The notes: generated by a model not told the origin, from the letters alone. 32,766 nucleotides of DNA from Ruminococcus sp. (GCF_024691275.1 NZ_JAILNU010000035.1:1-32766); one strand, 5' to 3'. Counted from the stretch's first letter, positions 8,128 to 15,396 are shown. Translations and numbers: made by a program.

Positions 8128-8829
8128 TTGTGTCACACTCTCTGTTTCGGCTACTATATCGCCGTTTACTGCACTTATACAGACCTCGGCAATCTTATCA
8201 TTTTTCACGGGAACTCTCCATACGAGCTGCGGGCCGCTTATCACCATAAGCTCGGGGACAGTATTCTTTTCTGTCTTGTATTTGTCATTTGCACACTTTA
8301 CAGCTGCCGAGGAACTTACCGCAGGCTTTGTATCAAAGCCCCAGAGGTCGATATAGGTGCTGTTTAGTATCTCGGGCTTGTTGCCTTCATACATATCCAC
8401 TGTGATCTCGACAAAGCTGTCCTTTACCTTTATATCGTCGCAGTACTGCGCGAACCTGTAGTTCTTCTTATCGCCATAGGTAATAGTATCTTTGTATTTC
8501 AGCTCGCTGTACGCATCAATGATGCCCAGCTCCTGAGAATACTCGGCAATAAGGTCGAGAGCTTCATACTCATTGTTGATAATGCGGTCGGCAAGTATGC
8601 CCTGCACAAGCCGCAGCATACTCTCGTTTTCCGCGTCACGCTTGACATATACCTGCGATTCGCCTTCCAGAGGTGTGATATCCTCCACCTTTCTCTGCTC
8701 GACTACCCACTCCGCAGGTTTTTCGGGGATATCCTTCCTCTTGCTGCTTCCGTTCTTTTTTACAGAACATCCGCAGTTCATAACTGTCACAGCTGTTATT
8801 GCCGCAACTGCTATAATTCTTTTTCTCAT
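8125..8829 (-). CDS. Lipoprotein with PepSY-like C-terminal region
   Basis: The product of about 234 residues begins MRKRIIAVAAITAVTVMNCG and has a lipoprotein-type cysteine right after the hydrophobic stretch, so it should be anchored to the outer face of the membrane. The C-terminal segment LVWRVPVKNDKIAEVCISAV followed by NGDIVAE resembles the last strands of PepSY/YycI-type domains (W-x-V..., then a D/N-G-x-I/V turn). No enzyme motif is seen. An in-frame ATG 21 bases upstream exists, but GGAGG lies 8 bases before the ATG at 8829, which decides the start. It follows the toxin-like lipoprotein gene, whose stop lies 18 bases upstream of the ATG, and the two probably form an operon. Confidence 0.75.
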   Translation of the reverse strand: MRKRIIAVAAITAVTVMNCGCSVKKNGSSKRKDIPEKPAEWVVEQRKVEDITPLEGESQVYVKRDAENESMLRLVQGILADRIINNEYEALDLIAEYSQELGIIDAYSELKYKDTITYGDKKNYRFAQYCDDIKVKDSFVEITVDMYEGNKPEILNSTYIDLWGFDTKPAVSSSAAVKCANDKYKTEKNTVPELMVISGPQLVWRVPVKNDKIAEVCISAVNGDIVAETESVTQ

Positions 8830-8846
8830 TTCAATGCCTCCGCTTA

Positions 8847-9473
8847 TCATTGTCTGTCATAATAGCTTTTTCCGCCGTTGGGTCGGAAATATGTCCTTAT
8901 ATATCCGTCAGTTGACAGTATGACGAACTCATTGGTCGCTTCTATGTAGTATACTCCGTCGCCGTCCTCGGCTTCGGTCTTATGGAGCGCCTCTTTGTTA
9001 TTTATAACGTCACTTGCACCCTTTTCGTATTCTTCAGCTGTTTTGTAGCCGAAATCCTCATCAAATTCAGCTCCGTGCTTCTCAAAATGCTGATTAAGGA
9101 GCTTTTTGCTGCGGAAATGATACTCTGCATATGTACCGTCATCAAGATCAAAAACTGCCGTTGTTTCGGTAGTTTTACTGCTGTCATCGGCAGATGTGGT
9201 CTTTTTCTGTGAATGCTTCTCTCCGGAAGTCGTTTTCCGACTTTCAGAAGACTCTTTTGCCGCAGTAGTGGTCTTATTCTTTTTGGTCTTAGTTTTCTTC
9301 TGTGTCGTTTCCTGCGTCTGAGTTGCAGGCTCTGTTGTCTTTTCGGCAGTTGTCACAGCTTCCGTAGTCATGACTTCCGTATAGTCATTATTATGATCGG
9401 AACAGCCGCTCAGCATTGATGCTGACAGCAGAAAAGCCGAACCGAACAGTGCCAATGCCTTCATACTTCTCAT
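8847..9473 (-). CDS. Lipoprotein with Thr/Lys-rich linker and toxin-like C-terminal domain
   Basis: The 208-residue protein has a lipobox ending at Cys24 (SASMLSGC), then a disordered Thr/Lys/Ser linker up to about residue 105, then a compact domain of about 95 residues. That domain reads LLNQHFEKHG (His129, His133), TAEEYEKGAS, then TNEFVILSTDGYIRTYF and a final SYYDRQ. The order H-F-x-K-H-G / EY-x-x-A / TNEF / DG-x-x-R-T-Y-F-x-P / YY resembles C-terminal domains of pyocin-like and other polymorphic toxins thought to be RNases. The family call is from memory of this pattern and is uncertain; it could equally be a non-toxic surface domain. No immunity gene is recognisable beside it. A clean promoter and an AGGAGG site support expression. 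Confidence 0.7.
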   Translation of the reverse strand: MRSMKALALFGSAFLLSASMLSGCSDHNNDYTEVMTTEAVTTAEKTTEPATQTQETTQKKTKTKKNKTTTAAKESSESRKTTSGEKHSQKKTTSADDSSKTTETTAVFDLDDGTYAEYHFRSKKLLNQHFEKHGAEFDEDFGYKTAEEYEKGASDVINNKEALHKTEAEDGDGVYYIEATNEFVILSTDGYIRTYFRPNGGKSYYDRQ

Positions 9474-9503
9474 TGCTCTGCCTCCTTACATCATTCTTTA
9501 TAC

Positions 9504-9532
9504 ATTATACAGCAACTATTAAAAAATAGCAA
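9504..9532 (-). promoter_or_regulatory. Promoter of the two lipoprotein genes
   Basis: Minus-strand TTGCTA (9532-9527), 17-base spacer, TATAAT (9509-9504), about 30 bases before the start codon at 9473. Confidence 0.75.
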
Positions 9533-9545
9533 GTTACAAAACAGC

Positions 9546-9693
9546 AAAAAGCACTTTCAGGACAAACGTGATGCTTATATAGAAGTTTTTACCTGAACTA
9601 TCGGAGTCTCTCTTTCCTCATAAAGTTTTCCCCGATGATCCCATGTAAAGCTTCTGTATAAGTATCACGCTTAATGACCGAAAGTGCGTTTTT
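9546..9693. repeat. Long palindromic element, copy 1, in terminator position
   Basis: About 148 bases fold into one long imperfect hairpin. The outer stem AAAAAGCACTTTC (9546-9558) pairs with GAAAGTGCGTTTTT (9680-9693). Inside, GTGATGCTTATATAGAAG pairs with CTTCTGTATAAGTATCAC, and the centre carries TTTTCCCCGATGAT. It follows directly the stop of the pseudo-GGDEF gene, and on the minus strand it ends in a U-tract, so it can serve as that gene's terminator. A related copy lies at 21245-21386 with a different outer stem but a similar core. Confidence 0.75.
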
Positions 9694-9695
9694 TA

Positions 9696-10457
9696 TTATT
9701 CCGCCGCTTTGACTTCCCTTATATCATATGAAAGCTCATACGTATCATCAGTACATTCGCTGTAAAAGCTGTTGACAATGCGGCTTGCCACAAGGTGTCC
9801 GCCCTCGTCGTCAGCTCCTATAAGCAGCACCAGCATCTCGTTATCGCCGCACACTGATGACATATCGCCTCGTCTGAGACACATACGCACCGCCTCGGAC
9901 AAGGTGCTCATAACGCTTTTTGAAGCCGCTGTGCTCTTATTTCTGTCGCTGTTGAGCTTCAATACAAGTATCTGCGCGTCTTTTCCTGTACGCTCAAGGA
10001 CTCGCATAACAAATCTGAATATATTGCTGAAATCAACGGAGCACACACAGTAAGCTCCCTCGCCGCCGTCCTTTTCGTCCATAAGGTTCTCCACGGACAG
10101 TGTCTCCTCATCGCAGCTGTGCATGAGCGCAAGGGCTTTTGCTCTGCGCACCAGAAGCCTGCTACATACAGGCTGACATATAATATCATCAAAGCCGAGA
10201 GAAAGCAGGTGCTCCTGCTCCTCACAGCTGTTCTCATTTACAAAGGCTGCCGCAGGGATATCTCCGAAACGGTCGGAGCTGCGCAGGTTCTCAATGACAG
10301 TTCCTATCGAACTGCCGCAGTAATCCGCGGAGACAAAAATCACATCACATTCTGTAAGCTTGCTCATATCCGATGCCACCGCGCACTCAAAGGAACTGCC
10401 GAGTGAATTCTCCCAGAATTCGCTGTTATCACGGCTATCTATAATACCGACCTTCAT
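9696..10457 (-). CDS. Degenerate receiver plus degenerate GGDEF domain protein
   Basis: Residues 1-105 of this 253-residue protein follow the CheY fold (MKVGIIDSRD, then CDVIFVSADY, then LGFDDIICQP). The phosphoacceptor Asp is replaced by Ser43 and the conserved Lys of the K-P pair by Gln95. Residues about 135-245 look like a GGDEF domain: ILVLKLNSDRNK, then LRRGDMSSVCGDNEMLVLLI, where the signature GGDEF has become CGDNE (203-207). By known family rules it should neither be phosphorylated normally nor make c-di-GMP; it may be a partner-binding or nucleotide-sensing protein. GGAGG precedes the ATG. It is preceded by its own promoter and sits alone between the glucanase and lipoprotein genes. 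Confidence 0.75.
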   Translation of the reverse strand: MKVGIIDSRDNSEFWENSLGSSFECAVASDMSKLTECDVIFVSADYCGSSIGTVIENLRSSDRFGDIPAAAFVNENSCEEQEHLLSLGFDDIICQPVCSRLLVRRAKALALMHSCDEETLSVENLMDEKDGGEGAYCVCSVDFSNIFRFVMRVLERTGKDAQILVLKLNSDRNKSTAASKSVMSTLSEAVRMCLRRGDMSSVCGDNEMLVLLIGADDEGGHLVASRIVNSFYSECTDDTYELSYDIREVKAAE

Positions 10458-10491
10458 AGTCCGATCCTCCGTTCAAATTATTTCAGCTTGT

Positions 10492-10520
10492 ATTATATCA
10501 CATTTTTCTTCGGATTGCAA
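10492..10520 (-). promoter_or_regulatory. Promoter of the pseudo-receiver/GGDEF gene
   Basis: Minus-strand TTGCAA (10520-10515), 17-base spacer, TATAAT (10497-10492), about 35 bases before the start at 10457. Confidence 0.8.
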
Positions 10521-10552
10521 CAAGTAAATAAAATTATCTCGTTAATATTACG

Positions 10553-11977
10553 TTAATCCCATTTTATATTGTAAAGTGTTACCTCATGTGCTCCGACAGC
10601 GCCTGCTCCGTCAATGTTTCCAAGCTGGAATTTCAGGTCAACTGCCATGTCGTTTTCAAAGGGAACATCGAAGCTGTAGTGCTTACGCTCGGGAGTTATC
10701 GTCAGTTTCTTGTCGAGGTAGCGTGTATAGCTGCTGTCCTCTGCTGTGACCACCATACTACGCTCTGCTGTCGAGCTGACATCAAAGGAAAGGGTATGCT
10801 TCTCGCCTGCTTTAACATTTCTGCCGCGCAGAAGTCCCATTACCGCGTACTCGAGCTCGCCTGCGTTTCTCACATTTATCACCGTGCAGCCGTCCTTATT
10901 GACAACAGAAGCATCTGCGCCCTCAATGTAATTATCAAGGGACATCGAGCTCATCTCAGCAGGAACAAAGTTAGAGCCTTTCTTTTCGTATACGCGCACA
11001 TAGTCAATGTCAAAGTTCTTGTCGCCGTCTGCAAATGTATTCGGGTCGGCATATATGCCGTCAATTCCGTCAAAGTGTCCGCCCACCGCAAGATTCAGTA
11101 TAATATAGAAGTTCTGGTCAAACGGCGCAGGATACTTAAAGCCCTCGGAGTACCATTCCGTCTGGGTGCTGTAGAGCTTGCCGTCCACATACCAGCGTAT
11201 CTCGCCGCTTTCCCATTCTATGCTGTATGTGTGCCAGTTTGCGCTGCTGTCTCCTGTGCGGAACTCATAATTGCCCGTCAGGTATTTATTATCAGGCCAT
11301 GCATTGCCGAAATGCACCGTTCCGCATATCTTCTCGGGAGTGCTTCCCCAGCCTTCCATTATGTCTATCTCGCCCGAAGCTGCCCAGCCGCCGTAAACGT
11401 TATCCTCGGGGAGCATCCATATAGCAGGCCACAGCGATTTTCCGCTGTCGCATCGGGCACGTACCTCTATCCTGCCTCCGCACACCGAGAACTTCCGATG
11501 AGTATTTATACGTGCCGACGTATACTCATAGCTTCCCTGCTTCTCGTCAGTCAGGTTCTCACGGCGAGCCGATATAGTCAGGATACCGTCCTTTACAGAT
11601 GTATTTTTCGATGTGTAGTACTCCTGCTCGTTGTTTCCCCAGCCGTTGGTGATATAGTTCCCGTTGTCGTCGAGCTTCCAGTTGCCCAGCTCATACGACC
11701 ACTTTGTCTCGTCGAGGCTGCTGCCGCCGAACTCGTCGCTCCATACGAGCTCATATCCGTCATTTGCAGTCTCACCTGCTTCGCTGCCCAAAAGGAAGCT
11801 GCTGAGTGCTTTCAGTTCTGATGCTGTTTTTCCGCTCTTACGTGCAGACACCATATCAAATATATCAACTGCTCCGTTGCTGTTATAGTCCATTGGGATA
11901 CTGCCGTCTGCATACACCGCCGCAGGCACTGACGCAAGAAGCATCAGAGCTGCCGCTGCTTTCTTTACTGCCCTCAT
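10553..11977 (-). CDS. Secreted GH16 beta-glucanase with N-terminal dockerin-like EF-hand and C-terminal CBM-like domain
   Basis: The 474-residue enzyme has a signal peptide ending near AVYA (residue 23). One calcium-binding EF-hand follows, DYNSNGAVDIFD (30-41), like half a dockerin. Then comes a family 16 glycoside hydrolase catalytic domain, about 75-330. The active site ASGEIDIMEGWG gives nucleophile Glu203, Asp205 and acid/base Glu208, the E-I-D-x-x-E form of laminarinases and lichenases, so it should cleave mixed-linked or beta-1,3 glucans outside the cell. The last 140 residues resemble a CBM4/9-type beta-sandwich. A frame extension 51 bases upstream exists, but AGGTGG just before the ATG at 11977, followed by a perfect signal peptide, decides the start. 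No clear terminator follows the stop. Confidence 0.9.
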   Translation of the reverse strand: MRAVKKAAAALMLLASVPAAVYADGSIPMDYNSNGAVDIFDMVSARKSGKTASELKALSSFLLGSEAGETANDGYELVWSDEFGGSSLDETKWSYELGNWKLDDNGNYITNGWGNNEQEYYTSKNTSVKDGILTISARRENLTDEKQGSYEYTSARINTHRKFSVCGGRIEVRARCDSGKSLWPAIWMLPEDNVYGGWAASGEIDIMEGWGSTPEKICGTVHFGNAWPDNKYLTGNYEFRTGDSSANWHTYSIEWESGEIRWYVDGKLYSTQTEWYSEGFKYPAPFDQNFYIILNLAVGGHFDGIDGIYADPNTFADGDKNFDIDYVRVYEKKGSNFVPAEMSSMSLDNYIEGADASVVNKDGCTVINVRNAGELEYAVMGLLRGRNVKAGEKHTLSFDVSSTAERSMVVTAEDSSYTRYLDKKLTITPERKHYSFDVPFENDMAVDLKFQLGNIDGAGAVGAHEVTLYNIKWD

Positions 11978-12018
11978 ATTCCCACCTCTCATTAGTCTGA
12001 ATTGAATTTTACGCCACA

Positions 12019-12047
12019 ATTTTAACACTTATATCATGTAATGTCAA
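12019..12047 (-). promoter_or_regulatory. Promoter of the GH16 gene
   Basis: Minus-strand TTGACA (12047-12042), 17-base spacer, TAAAAT (12024-12019), about 40 bases before the ATG. Confidence 0.8.
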
Positions 12048-12141
12048 GCCATTTTTCGCCTTTTTTATGTGCAAATAAACTATTTTTGACGCTTACAGTA
12101 TTAAGATTTAATGACAATTCGGCGACTTTTTGGGTTTTGTA

Positions 12142-12170
12142 TTGAAATAGCGTAAATAACATGATATAAT
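12142..12170 (+). promoter_or_regulatory. Promoter of the DUF-type lipoprotein with a long leader
   Basis: TTGAAA (12142-12147), 17-base spacer, perfect TATAAT (12165-12170). The only good gene downstream starts at 12490, so the leader would be about 310 bases. Confidence 0.75.
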
Positions 12171-12176
12171 GTTATC

Positions 12177-12489
12177 TGTCAGAAACGCTTCTGTACATTT
12201 ATGTGTTCATTTTGTCGCTTTCAGGCTGCTCGGAATGCTGAGCTTACCGTGCCTGACTACGTGGTCAGACAATGAAAAACGTATCCGTCAGGGCTGACAG
12301 TAATATCAACGTTCCATTATTGTAGAAAATGAAGATATGGGGCTGATTTTTCATAACATCTTTTCTTTCGGCAGTAATTCCTGCTGTCGGAATATTCGCT
12401 GTTACCGCTGTCTGCTGTATCAATTCTGACATAAACAATCCGTTCACTCCCATGAGCGGCATTTACGAATCATAATTGGAGGATTTTAT
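12177..12489 (+). other. Long leader of the lipoprotein gene
   Basis: This 313-base stretch has no ribosome-site-supported ORF. It holds a near-palindrome, CTGACTACGTGGTCAG (12253-12268). It also holds a frame from ATG 12329 to TAA 12475 that would encode a small hydrophobic protein (SFLSAVIPAVGIFAVTAV) but is broken by TGA at 12344-12346. No known riboswitch class is recognised. It may be a decayed small gene or a regulatory leader. Confidence 0.4.
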
Positions 12490-13176
12490 ATGAAAAAACT
12501 GGTTTCTTCTTTAATAGCTTGCACTGTTGTTGCTTGCTCACTTTTCTCATGCGGAAACTCAAGTGAATCCAAAAGCGATGAGAAGGAAACAAAGAAAAAG
12601 GAAAGCGCTGCTGATCTTGTAGTCGGAAAATGGGCAATGACCGATCTCAATGCTGAAGGTATCGACGCAGGCGGAATCATCTTCTCCGCAGACGGAAAGG
12701 GTTCTATCTTTGAGGACACTTCTTCTATGCTCCACTTCGTTGATGACGGTCTCAATGTAGGCGGTACTACACTCTCTACAGAGTACTTCAAGGAAGAGGG
12801 CGACAACCTCACCATTGATGTAATGGGTCAGGAAATGCTCGTTATGAAGAAGGTCGAGGCTAAGGACGGCTACGACGGAAAGTACTCACTTAACGGCGGT
12901 ATCCTTTACGACAGCATTCTCTCAGGTCTTGAGGGACGCGGCTTAGATGAAAAAACCAATATCGACATCAGCATCAACTTCGATAAGGAAAACAGCGAAG
13001 TTGTATTCAACGACCTGTTCTCTTACTCTGTTGACGGTTCAAAGATGACTATCACAGGTTTCTCAGGCTTTCTCGATTCTGATAAGGACGAGGTTTCTGC
13101 TGAGTTCACTGTTGTTGATGACAAGCTTACTATCAAGGATTCCGATAAGGAAACTGTTCTTACAAAAGTTAAGTAA
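12490..13176 (+). CDS. Lipoprotein with lipocalin-like domain
   Basis: The 228-residue product has a lipoprotein signal (Cys at residue 21, ACSLFSC), a charged Ser/Lys/Glu linker to about residue 40, and a domain starting VVGKWAMTDLNAEGIDAGGI. A G-K-W start followed by short beta strands with turns such as FSADGKGSIFED is typical of small beta-barrel domains found in many Ruminococcus and Lachnospiraceae lipoproteins (DUF5640-like). Ligand and role are unknown. A TGGAGG site lies 8 bases before the ATG, which has its own promoter about 320 bases upstream and a strong terminator after the stop. It looks like an independent surface protein. Confidence 0.75.
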   Translation: MKKLVSSLIACTVVACSLFSCGNSSESKSDEKETKKKESAADLVVGKWAMTDLNAEGIDAGGIIFSADGKGSIFEDTSSMLHFVDDGLNVGGTTLSTEYFKEEGDNLTIDVMGQEMLVMKKVEAKDGYDGKYSLNGGILYDSILSGLEGRGLDEKTNIDISINFDKENSEVVFNDLFSYSVDGSKMTITGFSGFLDSDKDEVSAEFTVVDDKLTIKDSDKETVLTKVK

Positions 13177-13196
13177 TCATATCTTTATAATGACAA

Positions 13197-13237
13197 ACAC
13201 CTCCTACGGCAGCAGATGTCCGCAGGAGGTGTTTTTT
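13197..13237. terminator. Bidirectional terminator between convergent genes
   Basis: ACACCTCCT (13197-13205) pairs with AGGAGGTGT (13224-13232), followed by T6. It separates the plus-strand lipoprotein from the minus-strand phosphopantetheinyl transferase. Confidence 0.85.
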
Positions 13238-13922
13238 ATGCTCTTATAAGCTGTTGATATTCCGATATATACCGTGAAAGCTCTTTTTTTATGAATTCGG
13301 GCTCGTGCTCCGACGTGCAGGCGCTCACATAATACTCTCCGTAACGCTCTGACCTGAATATCAGTCCGTCATGTATAAATTTGCCGCCGCTGCAAGCCGA
13401 AAAGTCTATCTGCTCGATATGGTCGCCGACACCTGTTCCGCGGTACTTCACGATGCTCTCTTTCAGTGTCCATAAGCGTGTGAACTCTTCATGCGGAGCA
13501 TCTGAACCCGCTATCAGCTCTATCTCATTCGCTGACATGGTATTTTTCAGTATATTCTCGTATCGCCTCTCAATGCTCTGGATATCCACGCCTATATTTT
13601 CAGCAGCTATGCCGCAGCATACTCCCTCATCGCTGTGAGAGATATTGAAGAACAGCGGTATATCCTTAAAATAAGGCTTGCCGTATTTATCCTGCTCCAT
13701 AGGCGGAACTTCATTGATGCCGCAGTATCTCAGAAGCTCGTATCTGAGCAGGAAGTACGAAACGATACAGTTGTTCCTGTCTCTGCGCTGCATATAGCGT
13801 TCAGCTCTTTTCAGCCTTTCTGCCGACACGTACTGCGTTATCTCAGCAATGTCATTTTCCATAAATCCGCCGCTGCCTATAGCTATACATACCTTAGGCG
13901 TTATCAGCTCTGCCTTATCCAT
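13236..13922 (-). CDS. 4'-phosphopantetheinyl transferase, Sfp type
   Basis: The protein of about 228 residues transfers the phosphopantetheine arm of CoA to a serine of carrier proteins. Family motifs are in order: DKYGKPYF, FFNISHSDEGV, IGVDIQSIE (Mg-binding Asp) and FTRLWTLKESIVKYRGTGVG (W-x-x-K-E). Sfp-type enzymes act on secondary-metabolite carriers and sometimes on the fatty-acid carrier; no synthase is nearby, so the substrate cannot be named. The first possible ATG, at 13943, overlaps the HTH gene stop as ATGA. The ATG at 13922 has AGGAG 8 bases upstream and is preferred. It is the last gene of the DUF2975-DUF2975-HTH operon, an unusual partner for that module. Confidence 0.88.
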   Translation of the reverse strand: MDKAELITPKVCIAIGSGGFMENDIAEITQYVSAERLKRAERYMQRRDRNNCIVSYFLLRYELLRYCGINEVPPMEQDKYGKPYFKDIPLFFNISHSDEGVCCGIAAENIGVDIQSIERRYENILKNTMSANEIELIAGSDAPHEEFTRLWTLKESIVKYRGTGVGDHIEQIDFSACSGGKFIHDGLIFRSERYGEYYVSACTSEHEPEFIKKELSRYISEYQQLIRA

Positions 13923-13939
13923 TGATAGTTCTCCTGCTT

Positions 13940-14158
13940 TCATTCATCATTTCCGTCATCTATGTACTCAAGTATATCTCCCGGCTGACATTTCAGCACC
14001 CCGCATATTGCATTAAGGGTGGAAAAGCGTATAGCACTGACTTTTCCCGTTTTCAGCTTTGATAGGTTGACATTGCTTACTCCTACGCGCTCGCTCAGTT
14101 CATTGAGGCTCATCTTTCTGTCCGCCATTACGCGGTCAAGTCTTAAAATTATAGACAT
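13940..14158 (-). CDS. Small Xre-family HTH regulator (YozG-like)
   Basis: The 72-residue protein is one Cro/C1-type helix-turn-helix: LRLDRVMADRKMSLNELSER, then VGVSNVNLSKLKTGKVSAIR (recognition helix), then STLNAICGVLKCQPGDILEY. This matches the YozG/COG3655 group, whose members usually sit beside a DUF2975 (YoaS-like) membrane protein, as here. The gene begins 11 bases after the upstream DUF2975 stop, and its own stop overlaps the possible early start of the phosphopantetheinyl transferase. It is a good candidate to repress its own operon through the repeats near 15200-15257. Confidence 0.9.
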   Translation of the reverse strand: MSIILRLDRVMADRKMSLNELSERVGVSNVNLSKLKTGKVSAIRFSTLNAICGVLKCQPGDILEYIDDGNDE

Positions 14159-14169
14159 ATCGCTTCACC

Positions 14170-14628
14170 TCACAGAGTTTCGTCTGATTCCTTCTGCAAA
14201 TTCTTTCCATAGCGGAATACCAGCGAAAATGCATAGAATATTATTCCTGCAAACCAGAAAAGTCCCACGATAACTTCTCCTGCTGCTATATATACGAAAA
14301 TCGCCTTTGCAATATCGAGAATGATAAGATATATACCGAGATTTCGCATAAGACAGCTTATCCTCAGGGTGAACGGAGTGCGTTTTTTGCTGAGATCATT
14401 CAGCATCATGAAAGTAGTTATAGCACCTGCAACTGCACAAAAAACAACTGTGAGCATCGAAATTATGCCGATAATATTCTCAGGCATCGAATGATCGTCA
14501 AAATCAATTATATACGACTTATTAACAGTGAAAAATCCAAGTATATTCAGTACAAAGTATATAATTATTGCAACCAGACTAAAATTGCTCAGCCGCTTTA
14601 TTTTCCTTGTAAGTTCTTCGTTTTTCAT
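14170..14628 (-). CDS. DUF2975 family membrane protein, second copy
   Basis: About 152 residues with four hydrophobic helices: SLVAIIIYFVLNILGFF, GIISMLTVVFCAVAGAITTF, LGIYLIILDIAKAIFVYI and VIVGLFWFAGIIFYAFSLVF. It contains the RTPFT motif near the middle and ends FRYGKNLQKESDETL, the typical close of DUF2975. Its tail is almost identical to that of the upstream copy (RYGKLLQNESDETL), pointing to a tandem duplication. AAGGGG lies 8 bases before the ATG at 14628; an earlier in-frame ATG at 14670 has no such site. These proteins are inner-membrane and of unknown function, paired with a YozG-like regulator. Confidence 0.85.
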   Translation of the reverse strand: MKNEELTRKIKRLSNFSLVAIIIYFVLNILGFFTVNKSYIIDFDDHSMPENIIGIISMLTVVFCAVAGAITTFMMLNDLSKKRTPFTLRISCLMRNLGIYLIILDIAKAIFVYIAAGEVIVGLFWFAGIIFYAFSLVFRYGKNLQKESDETL

Positions 14629-14647
14629 ATTCTCGCCCCTTTTCTGA

Positions 14648-15121
14648 TCAAAGAGTCTCGTCTGATTCATTTTGAAGAAGCTTGCCGTAACGCATTATCT
14701 CAGCGAATAACAGCAGAAGACCAGCAATAAAGAAATCACCTATCCCCGCGACTATCAATCTTGGCACTCCAAGCATAAAGCCCTCACTATATAAAGACTT
14801 AACTGCTAAAGGAACTAAACCCTTGATAACGAACAGACCTGCTATAGACCTTACTGCCCATATGTTACCATCGGTAAAGGGACGGCCGCTTCTGAATATC
14901 CTGAAAAAGATGAAAGCTGCAACAAAAAGCACCGCCGCACACAGACAACGAGCTATCGCCTCTTCACGGATCAGATTTCTGGTTACTTTCGGAAAAATTT
15001 CTATGTCTCGCGGATAATTAAATATAACGCTAAGAATGATAAATACTGAAATTATTCCTGATATCATCATGACCACTAAACTGCTTCTTCTGATAATTGT
15101 TTCTACATTTGATTTCATCAT
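14648..15121 (-). CDS. DUF2975 family membrane protein, first copy
   Basis: About 157 residues with four hydrophobic helices (VVMMISGIISVFIILSVIF, CLCAAVLFVAAFIFFRIF, and two later ones). The GRPFTD motif lies between the second and third helix, and the end is IMRYGKLLQNESDETL. It is the promoter-proximal gene of the operon. Three ATGs lie close together; AGGAG is 8 bases before the ATG at 15121, which is chosen. The product probably lies in the cytoplasmic membrane, with its charged tail inside. No function has been established for the family as far as I know. Confidence 0.85.
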   Translation of the reverse strand: MMKSNVETIIRRSSLVVMMISGIISVFIILSVIFNYPRDIEIFPKVTRNLIREEAIARCLCAAVLFVAAFIFFRIFRSGRPFTDGNIWAVRSIAGLFVIKGLVPLAVKSLYSEGFMLGVPRLIVAGIGDFFIAGLLLLFAEIMRYGKLLQNESDETL

Positions 15122-15184
15122 TTTCATCTCTCCTAAAAAATATTTGCTCACGTCAGAACATAGAGGCTCTGTTCCTTTGAGTTT

Positions 15185-15213
15185 ATGATATCATACCAAT
15201 TAATGTTTGTCAA
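15185..15213 (-). promoter_or_regulatory. Promoter of the DUF2975-HTH-transferase operon
   Basis: Minus-strand TTGACA (15213-15208), 17-base spacer, TATCAT (15190-15185). The -35 lies within the first of a row of repeats. Confidence 0.85.
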
Positions 15214-15257
15214 TGTATTTTTAATGTTTATCATTAAATATTGTATGTTTAAACATA
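15200..15257. promoter_or_regulatory. Candidate operator array for the YozG-like regulator
   Basis: Three related sites lie side by side: TTAATGTTTGTCAATG (15200-15215, overlapping the -35), TTAATGTTTATCATTAA (15221-15237, arms TTAATG/CATTAA) and the perfect palindrome TATGTTTAAACATA (15244-15257). The pitch is about 21-23 bases. The position suits repression by the HTH protein encoded in the same operon. Confidence 0.5.
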
Positions 15258-15367
15258 AAAAGGCAGATTCTGTGAGCTTGCACCTGTATAAACTGTACGA
15301 TACAGGTCCGGCGTTAGTCCAACATTTCAAGTCTCAATTTTTTCTGTCATTTTTCACAATAATATTG

Positions 15368-15396
15368 TAGACACAAGCCGCAAATTATGATATAAT
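15368..15396 (+). promoter_or_regulatory. Promoter of the metallo-beta-lactamase gene
   Basis: TAGACA (15368-15373), 17-base spacer, TATAAT (15391-15396). The leader of about 95 bases contains the pair CCATCA/TGATGG and the pair GATCATTTT/AAAATGATC, which could form hairpins before the ribosome site. Confidence 0.75.

Noticed and set aside
10586..11821. 411-codon plus-strand frame opposite the GH16 gene
   Set aside because: Composition is that of an antisense shadow; the GH16 frame has full catalytic motifs, signal peptide and promoter.
12265..12462. Minus-strand 65-residue ORF in the lipoprotein leader
   Set aside because: No ribosome site, no promoter on that strand, and residue pattern not protein-like.
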